Below are positions 1 to 7,656 of a stretch of 10,672 bases of DNA, one piece after another. The DNA comes from DATNIC01 sp035604635 (GTDB lineage Bacteria; Vulcanimicrobiota; Vulcanimicrobiia; Vulcanimicrobiales; Vulcanimicrobiaceae). The DNA is taken from contig DATNIC010000038.1 of assembly GCA_035604635.1 (NCBI GenBank), positions 1 through 10,672 on the forward strand, written 5' to 3'. The position numbers and the translations under genes are program-made. The notes below the pieces were generated by a model. That model did no database searches and was not told where the DNA came from. It saw only the letters and a program-made list of their open reading frames with translations. Numbering within the stretch: position 1 is the first letter of the stretch; every line of letters begins with the position of its first letter.

Positions 1-838
1 CGCCCACGTAGACGTGGCGCAGTTGACCGCGCGTTGCGGCCTTGCGCAGCGCAGCGAGCGAGAGCCGCTCATCGGCCAGTGCCGAGAGCGGGACGAGTGC
101 CGAGCGCGGCACGCCCGGCTCAAGGTTTCGCGCGACACCGCGTGCGATTAGATATGCGAGCGGGATCGCGTCGCCCGAGTCGGCGCGGATGCGCGCGCGC
201 CGGTAGGCGCGTGCGTCGCGCGGGAGTATCGGCGCTAGCGGAAGTCCGAGCCGAACCAGCGCGAGGCCGAGCAACAGGCGAAGCACGCGTCCGTTTGCAA
301 GAGCGAACGGGCGCAAGCGGTCGAACCGCTCGTGCATCGCCGCGAGCCAGACGAAGGGTGATTCGTGCGGCGGCGGTCCGGCTGCGAAGCGATCCGCAAA
401 CGAGGCAACTTCGCGCGCGATCATCGCCGGGGGCGTCGCGACGGCAGCACCTGCCGGCGCAGCGAGGCGCGCGAGGCGCCACGCTCCCGCGTCGCGGGCT
501 GCCGGCTCGACGAGCGCAAGAGCGGCGCAGACATGGACGTGGAGTGCGCGCAGCTCGGCGACGGTGAAGACGGGGCGGCTGGGCCGCTGACGGGCCACCC
601 AACCCAGGCCCTGGCCGTAGCCCCAGACCAAAAGGTAGTCGCGAAAAGGCCGGGTCCCGCTGACGATCCCGCGCTCGAGCAGCGACCGCGTCTCCGCCAA
701 GGTCAAGGTGGCCCCGGCCAGCGCCGACGAGGCCCAGATCTCCTGGGTGCGCTGGGCTCGCGTGATCTCGGCGGGGCGCCCGCGGTGCTCGGCGATCGAC
801 GACTCCAGGGTCGCCAGCCGGCGCTCGATGGGTCTCAT
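1..838 (-). CDS. Fic-family protein with degenerate active site (probable pseudoenzyme), 3' end outside window
   Basis: An open frame of 279 codons runs from an ATG at 838 to the window edge without a stop. Seen: residues 37-50 (SSALAGATLTLAET) match the conserved N-terminal Fic stretch usually read SSxIEGNTLTLxET. Residues 164-199 match the Fic core helix pair, and 207-239 (Y212, A219-D220, G222-D223, P226-L227) match the conserved tail after the core. The catalytic motif HPFxDGNGRxxR is here R176-P-F-A-L-A-N-G-R-V-L-R187: His is Arg, Asp is Leu and Gly is Ala, while NGR and the final Arg remain. The inhibitory [S/T]xxxE[G/N] motif has Ala41 for Glu. Active Fic proteins transfer AMP or similar groups to protein hydroxyls; this copy should not, because the His is the general base. 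Residues 248-277 look like a small helix-turn-helix segment, as in many Fic proteins (weak). It is transcribed divergently from metH. The family is fairly sure; the function is unknown. Confidence 0.75.
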   Translation of the reverse strand, partial: MRPIERRLATLESSIAEHRGRPAEITRAQRTQEIWASSALAGATLTLAETRSLLERGIVSGTRPFRDYLLVWGYGQGLGWVARQRPSRPVFTVAELRALHVHVCAALALVEPAARDAGAWRLARLAAPAGAAVATPPAMIAREVASFADRFAAGPPPHESPFVWLAAMHERFDRLRPFALANGRVLRLLLGLALVRLGLPLAPILPRDARAYRRARIRADSGDAIPLAYLIARGVARNLEPGVPRSALVPLSALADERLSLAALRKAATRGQLRHVYVG

Positions 839-868
839 TTGCCAAGACTACGCCAACTAGGACAGAAT
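839..868 (+). promoter_or_regulatory. candidate promoter for metH (and possibly the liv genes)
   Basis: TTGCCA (839-844) and CAGAAT (863-868) are separated by 18 bases, matching the TTGACA and TATAAT boxes at 5 and 4 of 6 positions. The -35 box abuts the start codon of the divergent Fic-like gene. Transcription would begin near 875, giving a leader of about 38 bases to the ATG at 913. That is too short for a cobalamin or SAM riboswitch. Inference from consensus and placement only. Confidence 0.35.
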
Positions 869-892
869 ATCCGCGCGAAAGGCTCGTGTGAA
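864..892 (-). promoter_or_regulatory. candidate promoter for the Fic-like gene
   Basis: On the minus strand TTCACA (892-887) and TATTCT (869-864) are separated by 17 bases, close to the sigma-70-type consensus TTGACA-N17-TATAAT (5 of 6 and 4 of 6 matches). Transcription would start near 857, leaving a leader of about 20 bases before the ATG at 838. The call rests on sequence match and position only. The -10 box overlaps that of the opposing candidate promoter. Confidence 0.35.
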
Positions 893-912
893 TCCGATCA
901 TTGCTGGAAACG

Positions 913-3900
913 ATGCAAGGCAACGACTTCCTAAAAGCCCTCGACGAACGGGTCCTCGTCTTCGACGGCGCAATGGGGACCCAGGTGATGGCTCGCGAGC
1001 TACGGCCCGAGGCCTTCGGCGGCGACCACTATCATGGCTGCAACGAGGCACTCGTGCTCGAGACTCCGGGCGTCGTCGAGGAGATCTACGACGCATATCT
1101 CGAGGGCGGTGCCGACGTCATCGAAACGAACTCGTTTACGGCGTCGCGGCTCAAGCTCGATGAGTATGGGCTAGGCGCGCGCGTCGCGGACATCAACCGC
1201 ATCTCGGCGGCGATCGCGCGAGGCTGCGCCGATCGCTTTACCACGCGCGAGCGCCGGCGCTTCGTCGCCGGCGCGATGGGTCCGACGGGGATGCTGATCT
1301 CGTCATCCGATCCGACGCTTTCGAAGATCACGTTCGACGAACTGGCGGCGCTCTACGAGGAGCAAGCGCGCCATCTCATCGAGGGCGGCGTCGACTTGCT
1401 CTTGATCGAGACGAGCCAGGATCTCTTGGAAATGAAAGCCGCGATCGCAGGGATCGTCCGCGGCTTCGAGCGCGGGATGCCTCGCGTCCCGATCGCCGCA
1501 CAGGCGACACTCGACGTGACCGGACGCATGCTGCTCGGAACCGACATCCGCGCGATCTGCGCGACGCTGGACGCACTCCCGATCGACGTCATCGGGTTGA
1601 ATTGCTCGACCGGCCCAACCCACATGCGCGACGCGGTCCGCTTCCTGACCGAGAACTCGCGCTGCTACGTTTCGGTGATTCCAAACGCCGGGCTCCCGCT
1701 CATGGGACCCAACGGCGAGACGATCTATCCCGAGACGCCAGACGAGATGGCGCGCGAATTGCGCGCGTTCGTGGTCGACTTCGGCGCGAACATCGTCGGC
1801 GGTTGTTGCGGGACGACGCCTGCCCACATCGCCGCCTTTGCCCAAGCGGTCAGCGGTTTGAAGGGGCGCTCGCCGGAGCGCAAGCCGCTCCAGTTCGCCG
1901 CCTCGGCGATGACGGCCGTATCCCTCGAACAGGAACCGCGGCCGCTCTTGGTCGGCGAGCGGATCAACGCCCAGGGCTCGCGGCGCATCAAACGTCTATT
2001 GCTCGAAGAGAACTACGATGAGATCGTCCTCGTGGCGCGCGAGCAGATCGAGGGCGGCGCGCACGTCCTCGACATCTGCACCGCGCTGACCGAGCGAAGC
2101 GACGAAGCTCTGCAGATGGCGACGGTCGTCAAGAAGCTCGCGCAGTCGGTCGAAGCGCCGCTCATGATCGACTCCACCGAGCCGGGGGTCATCGACGCGG
2201 CGCTCAAGATCTGCGCCGGCCGCGCGATCGTCAACTCGATCAATTTGGAGAACGGGCGCGGTAAAATCGACGCCGTCATGCCGCTCGTTCGCGAGTCGGG
2301 GGCGGCGGTGGTCGCGTTGACGATCGACGAGACCGGGATGGCGAAGACCGCGCAGCGCAAGCTCGAGATCGCGCAGCGCATCGCGGAGATCGTCACCGGA
2401 GAGTATGGCGTGCCGCCCGGGGCGCTGATCTTCGACGCGTTGACCTTCACCTTGGCGACAGGCGACGCCGAGTTTCTCACTTCGGCGATCGAGACGATCG
2501 AAGGGATCAAGCTGATCAAGGCGCAGATTCCCGGCGTCCTCACGTCGCTCGGCGTCAGCAACGTCAGCTTCGGCCTCAAGCCCGCGGCCCGCGCTGCGCT
2601 CAATTCCGTCATGCTGCATCACTGCGTCGAAGCCGGACTCGATCTGGCCCTGGTTCACGCCAAGGAGATTCGACCATACGCCGAGCTCGACGCGACGGAG
2701 CGCGAGCTCTGCGACGACTTGGTGTTCAATCGGCGTCCGGACGCGCTGCAACGCGTGATCGAACACTTCGAACAGCATGCCGGTGCAGGCGCGAGCGGAG
2801 GCGCCGGGCCGCTGGACGACGATGCCGAGGCGCCGGTCGAAATACGGATTCATAACGCGATCCTGCGCCGTCGCAAAGATGGGATCGAGGCCAAGATCGA
2901 TGAGGCCTTGAAGGCGCGTGATCCCGTCGACGTGCTCAACAACGTGCTGTTGCCCGCGATGAAAGAGGTCGGCGACAAGTTCGGAGCCGGCGAGCTGATC
3001 CTACCCTTCGTTTTGCAGTCGGCCGAGGTGATGAAAAAGGCCGTCGCGCATCTCGAGCAGTTCCTCGAGAAGAAGGAGGGGACGTCCAAAGGCAAAGTCG
3101 TCCTCGCGACGGTCTTTGGGGACGTACACGATATCGGCAAGAACCTCGTCAACACGATCCTCTCGAACAACGGCTATACCGTCTACGATCTGGGCAAACA
3201 AGTCCCGATGAGCAAGATCCTCGAGAAGGCCGTTGAGGTAAAGGCCGACGCAATCGGTCTCTCGGCCCTCTTGGTTTCGACGTCGAAACAGATGCCGATC
3301 TGCGTTCAAGAACAGGCGTCTCGTGGTCTCGCGTTTCCGGTCCTCGTGGGCGGCGCCGCGATCAATCGCGATTTCGGACGCCGCATCGCGCTGCTCGACG
3401 GCCAGCGCTTTTTCGAGCCGGGACTGTTCTATGCGAAGGATGCGTTCGAAGGACTCGAGATCATGGAGCAGCTCACGAGCGATCCCCAGCGTCGCGCGTC
3501 GCTCGTCGAACGTGCGCGGACCGAAGCGTTTGCGCTGCGCGACGCGGTCCAGGCGACCGCAACGCTGACTGCGGGCGGGAAGAGCGCGCGTTCGAGTCTT
3601 GCCGTCGCCGAAGTCCCCGAGGCGCCTTTCCTCGGTCTGCGCACGAGCGAGGTCGACGTGCGCGAGCTCTGGCCGAACTTCGATCTGAAGAGCTTGTTTC
3701 GGCTCTCGTGGGGCGGCGCGAACGTCAAGGGTGCGCAGTGGGAAGCGCTCGTGCGCGACGAGTTCGAACCGCGCCTGGCGGAGTACCAGCGAGCTGCGGA
3801 GCGCGACGAGATCTTGACGCCGCTCGCCGTCTACGGCTACTTCCCCGCGGCGGGGATCGGTGACGACGTCGTGATCTACGACGTGACGGATCGACGGCGC

Positions 3901-4392
3901 GAGATCGCGCGCTTGCGCTTTGCGCGTCAGGTCGGCGGCCAGCACCTCTGCTTGGCGGACTACTTGCGCGAACCCGAGGACGGCGGCGCGAGCGATCTGA
4001 TCGCCCTACAAGTCGTCACGGTCGGGCGCGCCGTCTCGGAACGGATCGACGCGCTGCAGGCGGGCGGCGACTACAGCGCATCCTATTTCTTGCACGGCTT
4101 CTCCGTGCAGGCAGCCGAAGCGCTGGCCGAGCACACGCACGAATCGATTCGAGCGGAACTCGCCCTGGGTGACGGGCGCGGGAAGCGCTATTCCTGGGGC
4201 TACGGCGCATGTCCGGATCTAGCGCAGCATGAGATCGTTTGGCGTCTCCTCGACGTCGAGCGGCGGATCGGCGCTTCCTTGACCGAGGCGTATCAGATCG
4301 TTCCGGAACAGTCGACGGCCGCGATCGTGATCCATCATCCGCAGGCGGCGTACTTCAACGCCGCCGCACAGCGCGAGCTCTCCGTGGCCTAA
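913..4392 (+). CDS. metH: cobalamin-dependent methionine synthase (5-methyltetrahydrofolate--homocysteine methyltransferase)
   Basis: Cytosolic enzyme that moves the methyl group of 5-methyltetrahydrofolate through methylcobalamin to homocysteine, making methionine. All four MetH modules are present in 1159 aa (E. coli MetH is about 1227). The homocysteine domain (about 8-315) has FDGAMGTQ and the zinc cysteines C231 (GLNCSTGP) and C298-C299 (GGCCGTTPAH). The pterin-binding domain (about 335-595) opens with GERINAQGS near 348. A Gly/Ala-rich linker (623-633) leads to the B12 cap (about 641-725). The cobalamin domain (about 728-850) has DVHDIG, with H739 as the axial cobalt ligand. The reactivation domain (about 890-1155) has the SAM-binding segment RYSWGYGACPD (around 1092-1102) and ends with PEQSTAAIVIHHP. 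I chose ATG 913, with GGAAA four bases or fewer upstream; an in-frame TTG at 901 would add four residues, and neither has a strong ribosome site. The reactivation domain implies reductive repair of oxidised cobalamin. No riboswitch is visible upstream. Confidence 0.97.
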   Translation: MQGNDFLKALDERVLVFDGAMGTQVMARELRPEAFGGDHYHGCNEALVLETPGVVEEIYDAYLEGGADVIETNSFTASRLKLDEYGLGARVADINRISAAIARGCADRFTTRERRRFVAGAMGPTGMLISSSDPTLSKITFDELAALYEEQARHLIEGGVDLLLIETSQDLLEMKAAIAGIVRGFERGMPRVPIAAQATLDVTGRMLLGTDIRAICATLDALPIDVIGLNCSTGPTHMRDAVRFLTENSRCYVSVIPNAGLPLMGPNGETIYPETPDEMARELRAFVVDFGANIVGGCCGTTPAHIAAFAQAVSGLKGRSPERKPLQFAASAMTAVSLEQEPRPLLVGERINAQGSRRIKRLLLEENYDEIVLVAREQIEGGAHVLDICTALTERSDEALQMATVVKKLAQSVEAPLMIDSTEPGVIDAALKICAGRAIVNSINLENGRGKIDAVMPLVRESGAAVVALTIDETGMAKTAQRKLEIAQRIAEIVTGEYGVPPGALIFDALTFTLATGDAEFLTSAIETIEGIKLIKAQIPGVLTSLGVSNVSFGLKPAARAALNSVMLHHCVEAGLDLALVHAKEIRPYAELDATERELCDDLVFNRRPDALQRVIEHFEQHAGAGASGGAGPLDDDAEAPVEIRIHNAILRRRKDGIEAKIDEALKARDPVDVLNNVLLPAMKEVGDKFGAGELILPFVLQSAEVMKKAVAHLEQFLEKKEGTSKGKVVLATVFGDVHDIGKNLVNTILSNNGYTVYDLGKQVPMSKILEKAVEVKADAIGLSALLVSTSKQMPICVQEQASRGLAFPVLVGGAAINRDFGRRIALLDGQRFFEPGLFYAKDAFEGLEIMEQLTSDPQRRASLVERARTEAFALRDAVQATATLTAGGKSARSSLAVAEVPEAPFLGLRTSEVDVRELWPNFDLKSLFRLSWGGANVKGAQWEALVRDEFEPRLAEYQRAAERDEILTPLAVYGYFPAAGIGDDVVIYDVTDRRREIARLRFARQVGGQHLCLADYLREPEDGGASDLIALQVVTVGRAVSERIDALQAGGDYSASYFLHGFSVQAAEALAEHTHESIRAELALGDGRGKRYSWGYGACPDLAQHEIVWRLLDVERRIGASLTEAYQIVPEQSTAAIVIHHPQAAYFNAAAQRELSVA

Positions 4393-4434
4393 CGTCGGCA
4401 AGGGAAGGTCGGCGGCTCGGCGTACAACGGAGTC

Positions 4435-5673
4435 ATGCGCCGCACTTCTTCCTATCGCGTGACGGCTGCGCTCGGCACGGCAGCGTTCGCCTTGTCGGCC
4501 GTACTTGGTTTCGTCCCCGCGCCGGCCGTCGCGGCGGATCCGGTGATCAAGATCGGCATCGACTTGCCGGTTTCAGGCGCCGACGCGTCGATCGGGATCC
4601 CGACGCAGAACGGTGCGATCCTCGCGATCGAGCAAGCCAACGCCAAGCACGCCGGCGGCAACTACACGTTCGCGCCCTACGCGCTGGACGACGCCGTGCA
4701 GGGCAAGCACGATCCGGCCCAAGGCGCACAGAACGTGAAGACCTTCATCGCGGATCCGGCGGTCCTTGCGATGATTGGTCCGTTCAACTCTAACGTCGCG
4801 GTCGCCGAGATCCCGCTCACCAACGATGCCGGCTTGGTGCAGATCGCCGCGTCGACGACGAACGATACGCTGACACGGCCGCCCAATGCAGCGAAGCTGC
4901 GCAGCACGCATCCCGATACGAACGCATTTTTCCGAGTGTGCACGGTCGATTCGCGCCAAGGGTCGGCCGGTGCGCAGTTTGCAAAGAGGCTCGGATTCAA
5001 GCGCGCCTTCATCATCGACGACAACGAGACGTACGGTAAGGGACTCGCCGACGTCTTCGATGCACAGTTCAAAGCACTGGGCGGGACGGTCGTCGACCAC
5101 GAGCACATCACCTCGAATCAGCAAGACTTCAAGGCGCTCCTGACCAAGGCGCACTCGATGAATCCCGACGTCATCTTCTACGGCGGGACAACGAGTACGG
5201 GCGGGGGGCTCGTCCGCAAGCAAATGGCCGACGTCGGGATGAAAGGCGTCGCGTACATGGGCGGCGATGGAATCGGCGACGAGGAGTTCGTGAAGGTCGC
5301 CGGCACGATGGCGAACGGGACGTACTATTCGATTGCGGCGCCCGAAGCGACCCGGCTGCCGAGTGCCACGGCCTTCGTTGCCGCCTACAAGAAGCGTTTC
5401 AATGCCGACGTCGGACCGTACAGCGCAAATGCTTACGCTGCGGCGCAGATCGAGATCGCCGCGATCGTCAAAGCGATCAAGGCGAGCGGGGGAAAGATGC
5501 CCACGCGCGCGCAGGTCCTGCGGAACGTGGCCGAGACGCGCGATTTCGACTCGCCGATCGGGAAGATCGGGTTCGATAAGTACGGCGACACGACGAGCCC
5601 GATCCTGAGCCTCTACGAGATTAAGGACGAGAAGAAGGTCTTCGTCAACCAAATCAGCTTGACGTCGACCTGA
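4435..5673 (+). CDS. livK: branched-chain/hydrophobic amino-acid ABC transporter, periplasmic substrate-binding protein (LivK-like)
   Basis: A 412-aa type I periplasmic binding protein of the Leu/Ile/Val-binding class that captures substrate outside the membrane and delivers it to LivH-LivM. Seen: a Sec signal peptide with basic start (RR at 2-3), a hydrophobic core at 9-27, and signal peptidase I site AVA|A or VAA|D around 33-34. The mature start is VIKIGIDLPVSG, typical of the family, followed by an N-terminal lobe with NGAILAIEQAN, a segment (about 185-215) with RLGFKRAFIIDDNETYG, and DVIFYGG in the central strand. There is no lipobox cysteine, so it should be a free periplasmic protein, suggesting a diderm cell. 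It starts 42 bases after metH, with GGAG two bases before the ATG. The following livH starts 16 bases downstream. The true ligand cannot be read from sequence; this family also binds aromatic amino acids, amides or urea. Confidence 0.92.
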   Translation: MRRTSSYRVTAALGTAAFALSAVLGFVPAPAVAADPVIKIGIDLPVSGADASIGIPTQNGAILAIEQANAKHAGGNYTFAPYALDDAVQGKHDPAQGAQNVKTFIADPAVLAMIGPFNSNVAVAEIPLTNDAGLVQIAASTTNDTLTRPPNAAKLRSTHPDTNAFFRVCTVDSRQGSAGAQFAKRLGFKRAFIIDDNETYGKGLADVFDAQFKALGGTVVDHEHITSNQQDFKALLTKAHSMNPDVIFYGGTTSTGGGLVRKQMADVGMKGVAYMGGDGIGDEEFVKVAGTMANGTYYSIAAPEATRLPSATAFVAAYKKRFNADVGPYSANAYAAAQIEIAAIVKAIKASGGKMPTRAQVLRNVAETRDFDSPIGKIGFDKYGDTTSPILSLYEIKDEKKVFVNQISLTST

Positions 5674-5689
5674 GGCTGCGCTCCACAGC

Positions 5690-6601
5690 TTGGACGTCTT
5701 CCTTCAGCAACTCGTCAACGGTCTCTCGCTCGGCGGGATCTATGCGCTGATCGCGCTGGGTTACACGATGGTCTACGGGATCATCGAGCTCGTTAACTTC
5801 GCACACGGCGACGTGTACACGCTCGGCTCGTTCTTCTCGCTGGCGGTCCTGGGGCTCATCGGCATCCAGGGCGAGCTCCACGGCGCACCGCTCGTCGGGG
5901 TCATCGCCTTCACGATCGTCTGCGCGATGCTGCTCTGCGGGTTGGTCGGCGTCTTGCTCGAGCGCTTCGCCTACCGGCCGTTGCGCAATGCGCCGCGCTT
6001 GGCGCTCTTGATCACCGCGATCGGCCTCTCGTTCATCCTCGAGAACATCATGCAATTTTGGAAGGGGCCGTCGCCCGTCCCGTTTCCGGGTTTTTTCCCG
6101 GATGCTGCGGTCACGCTGGGCGGCGTCTTGATCGAGGCCAAGCAAGTCATCGTCGTCTTTCTCGCGATCGTCATGATGGCCGGCTTGCAGTTCTTCGTCT
6201 ACAACACGAAGCTCGGCAAGGCGATGCGAGCGACCGCGCAAGATCGCGAAGCCGCGCAGCTGATGGGGATCAACATCAATACGACGATCGCCCTGACGTT
6301 TCTCATCGGCAGTGCCCTCGCGGGCGCTGCCGGCTTCGTCTCCGGGGTGTACTACGGGACGACGTGGTTCTTCAACGGCTTCTCGGCCGGGCTCAAGGCC
6401 TTCACCGCGGCAGTCCTCGGAGGGATCGGCAACCTCGCCGGTGCGATGCTCGGTGGATTTCTCATCGGTTTGATCGAGGCATTTACGACGCAGTTCATCT
6501 CCGACCAATGGAGCAACGTCGTCGTCTTCACCGTCCTGATTCTCGTGCTGGTATTCCGGCCCGCGGGCCTGCTCGGCGAATCGCTCCCGAACAAAGTATA
6601 G
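5690..6601 (+). CDS. livH: branched-chain amino-acid ABC transporter permease LivH
   Basis: Inner-membrane permease of 303 aa that pairs with LivM to form the transport channel. Seen: the family-typical N-terminus with QQLVNGLSLGGIYALIALGY followed by GIIELVNFAHGD (30-41), which is highly conserved in LivH. It has about eight hydrophobic segments, and the cytoplasmic coupling stretch GKAMRATAQDREAAQLMGI lies before the last membrane segments. It ends with VFRPAGLLGE, as usual. The start is TTG at 5690; the product aligns with LivH from its first residue, so an upstream start is not needed. Only a weak GAGG lies upstream (5672-5675). The stop TAG at 6599-6601 shares its G with the GTG of livM. 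Confidence 0.94.
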   Translation: MDVFLQQLVNGLSLGGIYALIALGYTMVYGIIELVNFAHGDVYTLGSFFSLAVLGLIGIQGELHGAPLVGVIAFTIVCAMLLCGLVGVLLERFAYRPLRNAPRLALLITAIGLSFILENIMQFWKGPSPVPFPGFFPDAAVTLGGVLIEAKQVIVVFLAIVMMAGLQFFVYNTKLGKAMRATAQDREAAQLMGININTTIALTFLIGSALAGAAGFVSGVYYGTTWFFNGFSAGLKAFTAAVLGGIGNLAGAMLGGFLIGLIEAFTTQFISDQWSNVVVFTVLILVLVFRPAGLLGESLPNKV

Positions 6602-7656
6602 TGCGCGCGTTCTTTGCTCGCTCGGACGTGCGGGCTGCGGAGATTTTTCTTGCGGTTGGGCTGATCCCGGTCGTCGATTTGAACGGCGCGCACATCAACT
6701 TCCTCACCGATGCGGGCGCGTTCGTCTTGCTCGCTCTTGGTCTCAACATCGTTGTCGGGTTTGCCGGATTGCTCGATCTGGGTTACGCCGCGTTTTTTGC
6801 GATCGGCTCGTATGCGTATGCGATGCTCGCGTCGCCCCAGTTCGGAATTCACATTCCGTTTTGGATCATGCTCTTCGGCGCGTCGTTCATCGCAGCGATC
6901 TTCGGGATCTTGCTCGGTGCGCCGACGCTGCGCTTGCGCGGCGACTATCTCGCCATCGTGACGTTGGGATTCGGTGAGATCGTCCCCCAAACGTTCCTCA
7001 ATCTCTCGCAGTACACCAACGGCCCAAACGGAATCGGGACGCTCGACCAGCCCACCGTCTTCGGACTGCGCTTCGGCTTCAACCCGGTCCCTTATTTTTA
7101 CCTGATCCTGGCGCTGATCGCGCTCGCGATCTGGCTTGCGAACAACTTACGCGCCAGCCGGCTGGGCCGTGCTTGGATGGCGATCCGCGAGGACGAGCTC
7201 GCGGCCGCGCACATGGGGATCAACACGACCGCCGCCAAGCTCGCCGCCTTCGCGCTTGGCGCGTCGTTCAGCGGCTTAGCGGGCGTCGCATACGCATCGA
7301 AATTGCAGCTGGTCTCGCCCGACCAATTCCAGTTCAACGTGAGCGTCTTCGTCCTCTCGATGCTGGTCCTAGGCGGGATGGGCAACATCGCGGGTGTCGT
7401 CCTGGGGAGCCTCATCCTCTCGTCGGTCGACCGCTTCATCTTGCCGCAGCTCACGAACTTCGTCCACGGGTTCGGACTCGATTGGGATTTCACGAACGCG
7501 CGCTTTCTGCTCTACGGAGTCATCCTCGTGGGGATGATGCTGCTGCGTCCCGAGGGGCTGCTCCCCAGCCGCCAGCGGGCTGCGGAGCTGCACGCCGACC
7601 GGAGCGATCCAGGTGCGGCTGCGCAAGAGCAAGAGCTCTACGAAAGGGCCCTCTGA
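6601..7656 (+). CDS. livM: branched-chain amino-acid ABC transporter permease LivM
   Basis: Second permease of the Liv transporter, 351 aa. Seen: a first membrane segment near 15-25, then LGLNIVVGFAGLLDLGYAAF with AIGSY, the LivM hallmark; RLRGDYLAIVTLGFGEI; NGPNGIG; and the coupling loop GRAWMAIREDELAAAHMGIN, which contacts the ATPases. It closes with LLRPEGLLPS and a hydrophilic tail of about 30 residues rich in Ala, Glu and Gln. The frame is open far upstream inside livH, but similarity begins only after 6601, and GTG at 6601 overlaps the livH stop by one base, so that start is preferred. No clear ribosome site is visible, which fits reinitiation after livH. The stop TGA overlaps the livG ATG by one base. 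Confidence 0.93.
   Translation: MRAFFARSDVRAAEIFLAVGLIPVVDLNGAHINFLTDAGAFVLLALGLNIVVGFAGLLDLGYAAFFAIGSYAYAMLASPQFGIHIPFWIMLFGASFIAAIFGILLGAPTLRLRGDYLAIVTLGFGEIVPQTFLNLSQYTNGPNGIGTLDQPTVFGLRFGFNPVPYFYLILALIALAIWLANNLRASRLGRAWMAIREDELAAAHMGINTTAAKLAAFALGASFSGLAGVAYASKLQLVSPDQFQFNVSVFVLSMLVLGGMGNIAGVVLGSLILSSVDRFILPQLTNFVHGFGLDWDFTNARFLLYGVILVGMMLLRPEGLLPSRQRAAELHADRSDPGAAAQEQELYERAL

Noticed and set aside
839..912. Cobalamin or SAM riboswitch before metH
   Set aside because: Only about 74 bases separate the divergent start codons, too short for either aptamer, and no B12-box-like sequence is seen.
120..923. 267-codon minus-strand open frame over the first gene
   Set aside because: Its product is Arg/Ala/Pro-rich low-complexity sequence without family motifs; the overlapping frame starting at 838 carries the Fic signature and explains the region.
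1996..3945. Long antisense open frames (285 and 314 codons) inside metH
   Set aside because: Common by-product of strong GC bias at third positions; products are charged, without domains, and lie opposite highly conserved MetH sequence.
4573..6508. Long antisense open frames (359 and 284 codons) opposite livK and livH
   Set aside because: Same GC-rich antisense shadow effect; the plus-strand proteins have clear family motifs throughout.
6058..6600. Upstream extension of the livM frame into livH
   Set aside because: The extension translates to Arg-rich sequence without LivM similarity; real similarity starts at the GTG overlapping the livH stop.
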